From: Acanthaster planci
Taxonomy: Eukaryota; Echinodermata; Asteroidea; Valvatida; Acanthasteridae
Assembly: GCF_001949145.1 (NCBI RefSeq)
Contig: NW_019091559.1
Location: forward strand, 286,584 to 308,502
Reading direction: 5' to 3'
DNA length: 21,919 nt
Below, in pieces: positions 1 through 12,590 of this stretch (the first letter of the stretch is position 1; each line of letters opens with the position of its first letter). Below the pieces are notes generated by a model. It searched no databases, was not told the DNA's origin, and saw only the letters and a list, made by a program, of their open reading frames with translations. A program made the position numbers and the translations under genes.

Positions 1-196
1 GGTCTTGTGTCTGGTCTTGTGCATGGTCTTATGTCTGGTCTCATGCATGGTCTTGTGTCTGGTCTTGTGCATGGTCTTGTGTCTGGTCTTGTGCATGGTC
101 TTGTGTCTGGTCATTTGTCTGGTCGTACATGTATGTCTGGTCTTGTGTCTGGTCTTGTGCATGGTCTTAAGCATGGCCTTGTGTCCGGTCTTGTGA
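1..196. repeat. 12-bp minisatellite arranged as 24-bp dimers, open to the left edge
   Basis: About sixteen units of a 12-bp motif run without a break. Two variants, ggtcttgtgtct and ggtcttgtgcat, alternate and so form a 24-bp higher-order unit. Degenerate units occur at 25-48, 109-138 (one is expanded to 18 bp and contains a TACATGTA) and 163-186. Since 12 is a multiple of 3, several frames stay open and give Leu/Val/Cys-rich or Gly/Leu/Val-rich readings; I regard these as by-products of the repeat, not as genes. The array starts before the window. Confidence 0.92.
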
Positions 197-480
197 TGGC
201 CTCGACTACAACACTGGTCAACAGGGTTATAGTTGATCCCGTCATAAGTATCTGTAAGTTATCACAAGTCATTCAGTCTGATGCCAAGTCTCAAGCTCAT
301 CAAGGGAACTTTGACAAAATAACAGCATTCCTATGTTATTGTTCACGCTGTTACTGGTCTTGTCAAAGGTTGGACTTGTGATGGACTCAATTCCAATATT
401 TCTCTTAGCATGGTGCCCAGTAGGTTGTTGGACAAGGTGCAATAAAGATAGCTGTTGAATGTTATGCTTGCCGACTGTTT
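197..480. other. Unannotated sequence between minisatellite and SINE pair
   Basis: I see no exon, RNA gene or repeat here. One frame that runs on from the minisatellite stays open to 381 but shows no recognisable domain. Confidence 0.5.
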
Positions 481-673
481 CAATTTAATTTATATAACAG
501 GTTTTGCCCTTACCCAACGTATATATTAATAAACACTGTATGCTCAGTGCTTGTGCGAAAGCTTGCGAAAAAAGTCACAAGCTTACTTGGGTGGAACTCA
601 AACCCACGACCTCCTGCTTACTAGTGCAGATGTCTTAACCACTCAACCACCAAGCTTGCCGGGGTCGGCTGGC
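481..673 (-). mobile_element. tRNA-derived SINE-like element, inverted copy 1
   Basis: Read on the minus strand, this copy starts with a shared 5' block (gccagccgaccccggc at 673-658) and a tRNA-like head (654-586). A body follows with a small hairpin and the motif cagtgtttattaata, and then a tail, gggtaagggcaaaacc, that ends in an AT-rich stretch near 487. The same order of blocks recurs on the plus strand at 770-906, so the two are copies of one family in inverted orientation. No protein is encoded, as expected for a non-autonomous element. Confidence 0.75.
586..654 (-). other. tRNA-like head of SINE (pol III A and B boxes)
   Basis: On the minus strand this 69-nt stretch folds like a tRNA. 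It has an A box (TGGTTGAGTGG), a B box (GGTTTGAGTTC) inside a full 5+7+5 T arm (gtggg-tttgagt-tccac), an anticodon-arm-like hairpin (tctgc...gcagg) and imperfectly pairing ends (cttggtg with cacccaag). The anticodon loop is one base too large and the acceptor stem has a bulge. It is therefore a decayed tRNA-derived promoter head, not a working tRNA; the D arm resembles Ser/Leu tRNAs. Confidence 0.7.
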
Positions 674-769
674 CGGTCCGAGTCAGGTGAAGCAGCGGGT
701 ACCGCGAACTATTTTCAAGATGTATTTTTTTTTGCGTTGGGGAGATGTTAACGGGTTTTGCCCTTACCT

Positions 770-906
770 GCCAGCCGACCCCGGCAAGCTCGGTGGTCGA
801 GTGGTTAAGAAGCTTGTGACTTTTTTCACAAGCTCTCGGAGAAACACTGAACATACAGTGTTTATTAATACATATGTTGGGTAAGGGCAAAACCGTTATA
901 TAAATT
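770..906 (+). mobile_element. tRNA-derived SINE-like element, inverted copy 2
   Basis: This is the plus-strand partner of the copy at 481-673. It keeps the 5' block gccagccgaccccggc (770-785) and the A box region (tggtcgagtgg) but lacks about 48 nt, including the anticodon and T arms, so it has no B box. The body holds two perfect small hairpins: agcttgtga/tcacaagct and acactg/cagtgt. It ends with gggtaagggcaaaacc and gttatataaatt. A further inverted match, starting ttttcaagatgtattttt near 713 and its complement near 925-945, encloses this copy, so it may sit in a foldback unit of about 235 bp (712-946). Confidence 0.7.
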
Positions 907-947
907 GACATCTCCCCAATGCAAAAATACATCTTGAAAATATTTCA

Positions 948-1713
948 GTTTAATTATAACCTTTCTGATTACATTGGAACCATTCCAGTTTCTGAGTTTC
1001 TAAAGGCCTCAAAATCAGAATATTCCAAGTTTTGGAAGAAAAACAAAAATTTGAAAAAGGTCCTACATGCAGCACTCTGTGTTGGAAGTTTGCTTGCCTA
1101 AATAAACCTGTAGATTCCTAGAGCATGGTGATCTTTAAAAACGGTGAAGAATAGAGGGCCTACATATGACGTACATGCAACGTTAGAGGGCATTTCTTTC
1201 TTCCTCTAGGATAGGCTCAAGTAAACCTTTTGTGCATTCATTGTCATTAAATCTAAATAAAAAAATATATCCTCTGGGAGGGCACTCCATGCAGGCCCTC
1301 TATAGTGCACTGTACTACATACATGCTACCCATGGAATCAAGTTTGAAATCATTGCTGCACACAACAACTGTTTGATTTAGATAGATCCATTGTGCATAC
1401 ACAGGTGGCTTCATCATGCTTTTCAGGTCCATGCCCGCTTACTTAAACACACAGCCAATGAGTTTCACAGACTAAATGATCCCAGACTACGCTGATCACA
1501 CAATCGATCAAAAAGTGGATCGGTGTAGTTAATAAAAAGCAGTAATGCACTTGACTCGCATTGCATGAGCACTTTGTGTTCCATTTTCTGAATTTTCATT
1601 GTTGGCAAGTATTCCTTTACATATCAGGTTTTGCTCACATTGGGCATTCCATTCATCATTTCAAGCTTCTCAAATAAAGTCCAAAGTACTGATTTTTTTA
1701 CCATCTTTACCAG
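948..1713. other. Intergenic or intronic sequence before DHFR copy 1 exon 3
   Basis: I searched this stretch for a DHFR exon 2 (motif MGRKTW...IP) and for exon 1 and found neither. If copy 1 is complete, its intron 2 exceeds 1.7 kb and the first exons lie left of the window. No other gene or repeat is recognisable. Confidence 0.5.
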
Positions 1714-1840
1714 AGAGCTGCCCCCAAAAGCAGACTATTTATGCCGAAGTCTTGAGGAGGCACTGTCCATTATTGAAGGTCCTGAACTCAGAGATGTTGT
1801 GGAGAATGTCTGGATAATTGGAGGGTATGGGGCGTACAAG
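1714..1840 (+). CDS. DHFR: DHFR copy 1, exon 3
   Basis: The acceptor is tttaccatctttaccag before 1714 and the donor is gtagga at 1841. Phase is 2 at entry (one base completes a codon) and 0 at exit. The exon encodes the segment from ELPPKADYLC to IIGGYGAYK: the helix and strand before, and the start of, the NADPH pyrophosphate loop. Confidence 0.85.
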
Positions 1841-2945
1841 GTAGGAGAAAAGTCCCCCTGAAAGCAGGTAGATGTGTTTGTCATACTAACAGTGCTCAGT
1901 AGTGATTAAATCAGCATATACATGTAGGCCCCTCAGCCAAAATAATTCTGTAATGGACAGAACAGGATTTTTTCAAAGGTTTCCCAAACAGACAGGAAAT
2001 GATGTAGAATGCACCTGTAGACTACATACTGAAAAGCACACGTTTCAGTGGTGAACAACCTTGTTAAGTCCATATTCTCATTACTTCAAGGGAAGGGGGT
2101 TGACATGCATATGCCTTGTGTACATGGAAGAGGGTAGTACCAATCAGACATTGTGCGCTGAATAAATTGACACAATGCACTTTCTCCTGTTGGCACTTAT
2201 CAGGACCAGCTTTTCTACATCATAAATCATTCTAACACCTGATCTTACTCCCTGACACCCTCACAATTTGGGTCTTAGCATTACTGAAGTCATTAGTCTA
2301 ACAATAAGTCACAGAGCAATAATGTACTGTGGGTGTATGTTTTGGGAAAGGTGAAACCCCTATGTATATCACGCTTACATGGGGGTCTTAAAGCCAAGAT
2401 TCTGGATACGTGTTTTATGGGCAGCCTTCTACACTTTTATTCAGCTAAGGTTCATATTGTATCAAATTTCTGGAGTACCTTTTCCATTTTTTTTTGGCAA
2501 TTTGAGCTACCAGTAGGCTGCATAGTTCTTCATTTTTATACAGGTGTATGTATTTTATCTTTGTGTCATCAGGCAGGGTTAGAGTCTCCTCAATGTCATC
2601 GTTACTACATTACAAGAGTCTACGGTGACTTTCAGTGTGATGCATTCTGTCCTGATGTGGATTTGACCAAATTCAAGCTTGTCAGGTAATTCAGGTGAAT
2701 TCAACTTGAAGATGATAACAAATACTTTTGTCCAAAATCACATTTTAAGGACTAAATTCTAATTGTTGAGTTGTACTCAAGGAATGGAGAAGCAATTGAG
2801 CTTTATAAAGGATTTGGGAATTTAAATGTTAACATGGGACTACAGGATTGCTTTACTTTTATCTTGCAGTGATCCACATATCCACACTGAGGAACAGGAA
2901 GAGAATGGTATCAAGTTCAAATTTGAAGTTTATGAGAGGATTTAG
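1714..2945 (+). CDS. DHFR: Dihydrofolate reductase, copy 1 (3' part: exons 3-5 only)
   Basis: DHFR reduces dihydrofolate to tetrahydrofolate with NADPH in the cytosol, feeding thymidylate and purine synthesis. The visible coding exons are 1714-1840 (127 nt), 2573-2685 (113 nt) and 2870-2945 (76 nt), with GT-AG borders and phases that join into about 104 residues plus a split first codon. Recognisable parts are LCRSLEEAL, VWIIGG followed by YGAYK, CHRYYITRVYGDFQCDAF, and the end FKFEVYER before TAG. Exons 3 and 4 have exactly the lengths of those in the copy at 5320-9237, which shows a tandem duplication. Exons 1 and 2, with the catalytic acid and most of the folate site, are absent from the window, so the gene is either cut by the left edge or 5' truncated. 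No stop or frameshift is seen in what remains. The sequence after GG in the NADPH loop (YGA) is unusual; most animal DHFRs have SSV or similar. Confidence 0.85.
2573..2685 (+). CDS. DHFR: DHFR copy 1, exon 4
   Basis: The acceptor is tttgtgtcatcag and the donor is gtaatt at 2686. The exon enters in phase 0 and leaves two bases of a codon. It begins AGLESPQCHRYYITRV and runs to the DVDLTKFKLV segment. An AG four bases further in (cag at 2574-2576) could be an alternative acceptor but would break the frame. Confidence 0.85.
2870..2945 (+). CDS. DHFR: DHFR copy 1, exon 5 (terminal)
   Basis: The acceptor is ctttacttttatcttgcag. The exon encodes the final beta strand (EENGIKFKFEVYER) and stops with TAG at 2943-2945. 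It is 18 nt shorter than exon 5 of copy 2, which carries a longer C-terminal tail. Confidence 0.85.
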
Positions 2946-3098
2946 TAACAGCTGCATCATTGATATGCTGAACCATTACAAGGGTGTTAGAATGAATTCT
3001 ACCAATCAGTAATGTGCAGTGATTTTGACACCGTAATTTGTTGGTTTTAACGGGTATTCAGAAATACCTCAGTCTTCTTATTCAACCGTGCGCAATGT

Positions 3099-3176
3099 GA
3101 CCATGTATTAACATTTGATAATGCCCACCAAGAAGTGATCATGCCTGCTGCAATGTGATAATGCCTTCTATGTAAA
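3099..3176. repeat. Degenerate 20-bp tandem repeat, about four units
   Basis: Units begin gataatgccc (3117), gatcatgcct (3137) and gataatgcct (3157), spaced exactly 20 bp apart. A weaker unit, gaccatgtat, lies at 3099. It falls in the presumed 3' UTR of DHFR copy 1. Confidence 0.55.
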
Positions 3177-3338
3177 GCACTTGCTGGCGCCTGGATACAA
3201 GACAGTTTAATTGATTCTGATTGGTCAAGAGTGTGTGTGCACATGGCTCATCACGCAGGTGCTAAGTCCATATAAAGAAGTTCTTGTGGACTTCTTGCTC
3301 AAGGAATATACCATCAAATGGCCGGGAGTGTTATGGGA

Positions 3339-3344
3339 AATAAA
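3339..3344 (+). terminator. Candidate poly(A) signal for DHFR copy 1
   Basis: AATAAA lies 394 nt after the TAG at 2943-2945. It is followed within about 40 nt by a T/GT-rich stretch (tttattgtgttgatttcctgtt) that could act as the downstream element. The signal is short and AT-rich DNA gives chance matches, so this is tentative. Confidence 0.35.
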
Positions 3345-3415
3345 AGTAATATTCTTGAACAAAATCTTGGGAATTTATTGTGTTGATTTCCTGTTACTCT
3401 CTGACTGAAATGGTT

Positions 3416-3467
3416 GAATGGTATTTATGAATGGTATTTATGAATGGTATTTATGAATGGTATTTAT
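3416..3467. repeat. Perfect 13-bp x 4 tandem repeat
   Basis: Four identical units of gaatggtatttat lie head to tail (3416, 3429, 3442 and 3455). The lack of any mismatch points to a recent expansion. Confidence 0.93.
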
Positions 3468-3511
3468 AAAGATGTGCTTGGTCGGATTTAAACTAATGTT
3501 TAAGGTAAGAC

Positions 3512-3566
3512 CGGCTCAGGAGAATGGATGCAGCTAATGCCGTGTTGCAGCCATTCTCCTGAGCCG
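3512..3566. repeat. Perfect 16-bp inverted repeat (hairpin), 23-nt loop
   Basis: cggctcaggagaatgg at 3512-3527 is exactly complementary to ccattctcctgagccg at 3551-3566. The 23-nt loop is atgcagctaatgccg... The stem is GC-richer than its surroundings. It lies 45 bp after the 13-bp repeat, between the two DHFR genes. The stem is short for an animal pre-miRNA and is not the histone 3' stem-loop. Confidence 0.85.
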
Positions 3567-5213
3567 TGTGATACCATCCAAAGTAGAAACCTGTTTCTCC
3601 ACAGTGTTAAAATTTGTGCTAATTTTGGATATTTTGCTGTCTTAAATATTGTTGACATCGGTGATTTGTTGTTGTGTCAGCTCATAACAGTAACCCGCTA
3701 TGCAAAGTTTTCTGATTTCAGTGAACACAAAACCCATTGCAATGAATAATGTCTTTCTGTAATGACTTCACAGTAACAGCGCCCTCATTCATCAGGAAAA
3801 GCACAGAAAATGTTAAGTGAAACAAGTCTGCTTTACATTGAGCCAAAAAGAGATGCTTGGTACATGTTTTTCCCATTTAAGAGGAGTAGAACGATGCAGA
3901 AAACACCTTCTTAAGTAAAAACCACTGCTCAGACTGTTTAAGGCTGGAGCTTGAATGACTGAAATCAAAATTTCATTCCTAATTTATTTTCTTAACTTCA
4001 GGGCTATATCATGAAATGTGCCTTCAAGTCATGGAACTGGAACAATGTAAATTGATTGCACTAAAAGCTTACCTATTAATCCGATCGAGGAAAGGCAAAA
4101 TTGTTTTTGTAGCAATTTACACATTGATCATAATTTTTACTCAATTTTCCAGCTTGGATGATATTTGCAACTTCTTCTTGTCTAATGCTAGTGGTAGAAA
4201 ACACAAAGACCCCATTAGATTTTTAATTTAGCACATGCTATGATCACTGAGAGTAAGTAGTTGAAAATGTGACATTAAATAATTTGGTGCTTGTCTCTAA
4301 TTTGTAGCTGTTTGGTGTCATAATGAAATCAAGAAGGAAAGAAGATTTTAAGCTGATTTGGGTAATAAAATGTTTTAACTCTGTGTGCGCATAAATGTTA
4401 ATGAAAATCTCGGGTGTTTTCTGGTGTAAATGAATAGGAATTTGGTGGTTTTGTAAATAACTACGTGTTATTACATTTGTAATATCCTTCTGGCACTTTT
4501 AACCACAATGTACTTGTGTTTTGAGTTACAAGTTTACTGTTTTGTGGTTTGGTATTGTTTCAAGATTGTAATTTTGCTTGGAAATTTCTATTTTTCAATG
4601 GACAATTCTGTTTCTCGACCCTCATCGTTGATATCTGCCATTTTTCCGTCGAAATAAAACAAAGAAGATTGAACATTGAACTTATTAGACTTTGAAATTT
4701 TCATTTTTTGATTTTCTGCCTCCCAAAGGTAGAGTTTACTCGGGTTGTCAAAGGCCGTACTTTTCGATTTTGGACAGAAAGCAAGTTATTCCTAGGGCGG
4801 TGGCCGAAAAGTGGTCATATGCTATTCAGTTTTAGGAGATGAAGGAAGCCGGGGTTTGATAAAGATAAACAAGTAGAGGGTAATTGAGCAAATACATTTT
4901 TGAAAACGTTCAAGAAGTGTTTCTCAGTACTGCTATGAAAAAGCGGAATTAAAGGCGAAACTTTTGGCCGATAGAGGGCGTGTTTATTTCTTTCGATTGA
5001 CGGCTGTTGCCAGTTCAGCATAAACAGAGAGCTTTCAGTGCAGTCATAGAAGAAGGACCCAAGATGAAATCAAGTCGTTTTTCAAATGTTAGCATGGGCA
5101 AGCCCAAAACAAGGTCAATGGCTGCACTGTGCAATGGTTCTGCGTACTTGCATGTGGGAGATGCGTCTTATAGAAACGTTTTAAAAGGACATGAAACAGC
5201 CGTAGGTCATATT
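3567..5213. other. Spacer between the two DHFR genes
   Basis: No gene is recognised on either strand. The stretch is AT-rich with scattered stops. An AATAAA at 4653-4658 has no coding sequence close before it. The last few hundred bases presumably include the upstream promoter of DHFR copy 2, but I see no TATA box or clear GC box. Confidence 0.5.
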
Positions 5214-5225
5214 TTTCGCGCCAAA
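5214..5225 (+). promoter_or_regulatory. Overlapping inverted E2F site in DHFR copy 2 promoter
   Basis: TTTCGCGCCAAA reads as TTTCGCGC on one strand and TTTGGCGC on the other. This is the overlapping double E2F motif known from mammalian DHFR promoters, where it drives the rise in transcription at the G1/S transition. It lies about 95 nt before the ATG at 5320 (77 nt before that at 5302), close to the mammalian spacing, and no TATA box is visible, as in mammals. By analogy transcription would start near this site. Confidence 0.75.
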
Positions 5226-5319
5226 TGCAAAATCTCCTGGCCTTCCGAGCTAGTACCTCGCTGCATCAGTGCATGTACACTGTGTCTGATGCTAGATCAA
5301 AATGCAGAATATTCAGCAA

Positions 5320-9237
<3,918 letters not shown>

Positions 9238-9671
9238 ATGCATCTCGCTGTAAGATTGAAATCAGGTCTGAGACATTGTCTTTATTCACATAGAATTTTG
9301 ACCTGTGCTTTTCTAGGAAATAAGATGCATTCATATATCCTCCCCCAAATTACATAGAAAGCAAAGCAGATAATACAGTGGAAGACCTTGCGACATTGCT
9401 TTCCTATTATTTACACTTACCCAAGTAAAAAAGCTGAAATATGTAGGATTGAGTCAATTCGAATAATTCAAATATAGTTCAAATATTTAACTTTCAATGT
9501 TCAATCTTCCCGACCGGAGGTTGTTGATGATAGAGTTGCAGAATGAGGTCATGTAAGATGCTATAGCAATTTGTTTCCAATATGAAGACACGTCCAGCAT
9601 GCGTCAAGGGGTTTTGGCTCCTAATCTAAAGATTTGGCTCATTGTTATATGGCTCTGCATGGTGTAGCGAA
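9238..9671 (+). other. Probable 3' UTR of DHFR copy 2, proximal part
   Basis: No coding sequence is recognised here. If the poly(A) signal at 11046-11051 is used, the 3' UTR is about 1.8 kb and includes the repeat at 9672-10080. A nearer AATAAA at 9763-9768, inside that repeat, is another possible end. Confidence 0.45.
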
Positions 9672-10080
9672 CACATTTCAAGCCCAATTGAAAACAGTTT
9701 AAACTCAAAGTTCAGTGCTTAGTAACATGCAAGCCTACATTACAGGTGTTTTTCAGACAAATAATAAATTATTGTCTTGACCTTAGTCTTTCTGTTTCTT
9801 TTCAATTTTTGGTGTGTTAGCCAATTAGGCTTTTAATAATTCAAGCAAAACCAACTCACCCCTCGAAAAGTGATAGTTTCCTAGTTTGCTTACAACCATT
9901 TTTGAAGTGGCCCCCTCTACGTTCTGGGGCACCCTTTTCCATAGGTAATTTTATCAACTCTGCCCTCGGATGGAAGCTCCCAAACCCAGGGAATAGATGC
10001 TGGCCCACCTTTCCACAATCCTCCCATTGGTTACGGCCAAGAAATCTCCTTTTTCAAAAAAATGTTGGGGCTTTTTTTAT
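9672..10080 (+). repeat. Dispersed repeat family R1, copy A
   Basis: This stretch matches 21097-21430 and the start of the copy at 21794 in block order. Shared blocks are ttcaagccc..ttgaaaacag, aacatgcaagcc.ac, tttctgtttcttttcaattttt, ggttagccaatt-like, aaaaccaac.ccc, and gatggaagctc with the sequence after it. The copies are diverged and carry indels. No ORF, TIR or target-site duplication is clear, so the class is unknown. An AATAAA lies within it at 9763-9768. Confidence 0.7.
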
Positions 10081-11045
10081 GCTTAAGTTAAGCAGAAATT
10101 TTCGCTTGAATTAGTTCACTGCATGCTCCTGCTGCTACACATGCTTCTGGCGCCCTCATGTTTGTATTCATGCTTTGTTCTTTGTACATGAACGTTCGTG
10201 TACATATACGTATAGCTATGTCAGATTATGGCAGGACTGTTCGTCTTTGTGGATGCTAGATTCAGACATGATCTTGTATGCACTTCTGAATCCTTCGGTC
10301 ATTTCTTAGTCAACAGCTTCAACACTAGTTGTGGCAGTAGATTCCTGGGTCAAGGACATTCGGGGAGATTATGACATTCAGTAGAGTACGCAGTAGAGGA
10401 ATTTCACAAAATGGGGTGCACAATAAGACTAGGTGAGGTTTCCTACCTTGGAGGTTTCCCATCACATGCAAATGTAAGGAGTTCATGTACTAGAACTGTT
10501 TGTCAAGGTCATCAATATAGTTTAAGGTCAGTTTTGCTGAATACATGTAGTGCTACATGCAAGGAAAGTTATGATTTTGAAAGGCATTTGAACACTTTTG
10601 AGTAGACCTTTATTATACACTGCCAGAAATAACAAATGGAAATGTTCAGTGTTAACAATTTGAAATTCTTATGTAGTATTCTTTAATATTTTGCCTTCAG
10701 TGCATCACTTTATGCTAATACTTTTTGCTAATAATTCATACTTTGCACTTTAAACAAATGACTTGTTACTCTAACGTCAATTGCGTCACTTTTGACTCTC
10801 GTTTTGTATAAATGGTGCTTCTGGGGAAAAAGGTTTTATAAACATAATTTACTTGTGTTTATAACACAGGCTCCAATATTGCATCGATTATGTACACAAA
10901 ATTTCATGAATAAGTCTCGTTCATCTGTAGTAGTGGACACTTTTAGAGTGAGAAAAAGCCAAACTTTATGATTTGAATCACTCTTTTTAATGGTGTAAGT
11001 TTCACATTTGTAAAGGAAATACATTTTCATCGAAGAAAGATCCAA
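10081..11045. other. Sequence between repeat R1 copy A and the double poly(A) signal
   Basis: Both strands lack recognisable coding sequence. It contains one TACATGTA (10542-10549). It may be the distal 3' UTR of DHFR copy 2. Confidence 0.45.
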
Positions 11046-11058
11046 AATAAAGTTTATT
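11046..11058. terminator. Palindromic two-way poly(A) signal between convergent genes
   Basis: AATAAAGTTTATT gives AATAAA on the plus strand (11046-11051) and AATAAA on the minus strand (11058-11053). The plus side is followed by a GT/T-rich stretch (ttttgctgttgtaatgc, then tttgtgtttggtttttt, to about 11101), a good downstream element for DHFR copy 2. On the minus side it lies 493 nt after the ankyrin gene's stop. A second minus-strand AATAAA is at 11142-11137. Confidence 0.5.
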
Positions 11059-11550
11059 GGAAAGAATCTTTTGCTGTTGTAATGCTTTGTGTTTGGTTTT
11101 TTGACTCATCCATATCTAATTTAATATAATTTAAACTTTATTTACAGATTAATTTAAAGGTCCTTAATTTCATTCTATTTGTAAAAGGGGTTAAGCCCAG
11201 TTCTAAATTCATAAATAACTGGCATATGGAATATTCGAAAAGTCTTCAATAATGCGTCGGGATAAAATAATTACCCAACATGTCAACAGCTGTAAGCCAG
11301 CCATTTAAATACAAGAAATACAAAATATGATTCATAATTTTAATTTCAGTCTTACTGACATCGTCTGGTGAATTTAAAGTCTGCAATTTTCCCAAGTTAA
11401 GAATTTTTAAATTATTGTAAAATTTATAATTTGGACTTCTTCAACAAAAATCAACCTCCGACTGCTCAAATCTGAGCATACTTGTCCAGTTTCATTTTCC
11501 ATCGATTGCAGTGATCAAATCACCGTTTATGGAGCTCTAATGACAAGTTA
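11059..11550 (-). other. Probable 3' UTR of the ankyrin gene
   Basis: This AT-rich sequence follows the TGA of the minus-strand gene and has a minus-strand AATAAA at 11142-11137. No other feature is seen. Confidence 0.5.
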
Positions 11551-12590
11551 TCATCTGAAAAGGTAGGAAGGAACTGACGATGATGGTTTGCCTTCCCATG
11601 AGAGTCTCGTCCTTGACTCCACGTTCTTATTTGGTGTGACTATATGTACCACTGGTACTTGGCCATGAGCGTGGGAGCTACGGCTATTGGCTGATGGTGC
11701 CCAGCTATTAGGAGGGCTCTGTGAGAGCCCCATACTTGAATGGTGAATTGCATTCATCCTGACCACGGGCTTTGAACCCATTGAGACTTTGTTAGGGACG
11801 CTGCCTCTTCGTCTGACGGAGGCGGGGCTTTGACTGGGCGAATCAACAAATGGAAGCTTCAGACGAGGGTTGTGCAATTTACTGGGTGAGACTGGTGGGT
11901 GGGGAAGACGCGAAGGACTAGGGGTGCTCCGTCGGCTAAGGATAGGGCTATTAGACGGGGATGGGCGATGTGGAACACGTAGGTGGTTGTCTTGGCTGGA
12001 GCTCTTGGACAGAGGATTGGATCGGGTACTTGTTAATTTGATGTCCTGGTCTAAATCTTCTTCGCGGAGGTCTGGTAAGGACAGAGATATCTTTCGCTGT
12101 CGGGGTTTCTCAGTATCAGCGCTCAGCTCGTCTTCTTCTTGACGCTGCTCAGCGACGCGACTCAACCCATACTTGGCCACCTGAAACACGGTGCTGTTCA
12201 GCTGCTGCAAGTGTTCTTGGTGGAGAGTGGCTGTAACAGCTTTACTGCGCTGCTTCAGTTTCCCATCTCTATGCTCAATGACGAAGGTGTTTCCGGAGTC
12301 CTCCTGCTGCCAGCCTGTGGTGGGATAAAATGAGGCACGCTTCATGAGTTCACACAGAGAGCTGCGCCCCATGGCTTCCCGTTTCTTTCTCGCTTGGAGT
12401 TTCCTCTGCGCGATGGGAGAAAGTAGGAGAATGTCTGGGGTGGAAAGCCGGCGGCTTGCAATTGCGTAGTCCTGAGCCGTGTTGAAGGTATCTCCATCCC
12501 GTGCGTTGACGTCTGCATTACCTATCGTAACTAAACGGCGACAGATGTCCGCATGACCTCCTCTCGCAGCCTCAATTAGGGGAGTTACAC
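11551..12590 (-). CDS. ANKRD34: Ankyrin gene exon 2 (repeat 4 and Ser/Pro-rich tail)
   Basis: This exon starts with VTPLIEAARGGHADICRRL and ADVNARD, continues through the basic and Ser/Pro-rich regions, and ends ...SVPSYLFR before TGA (11553-11551). It is GC-rich, with an uninterrupted frame of 346 codons. Confidence 0.9.

Noticed and set aside
586-654. Functional tRNA gene
   Set aside because: The anticodon loop has eight bases, the acceptor stem is bulged, and the same body follows in a second copy, so it is a SINE head.
621-932. 103-codon minus-strand frame
   Set aside because: It lies wholly across the inverted SINE pair and its translation is repeat sequence.
3512-3566. Pre-miRNA or histone 3' stem-loop
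   Set aside because: A 16-bp stem is too short for a typical animal pre-miRNA, and the sequence does not match the histone stem-loop.
4945-4965. ggcgaaac, an E2F-like half site further upstream
   Set aside because: It does not match the TTTSSCGC consensus well and has no overlapping partner.
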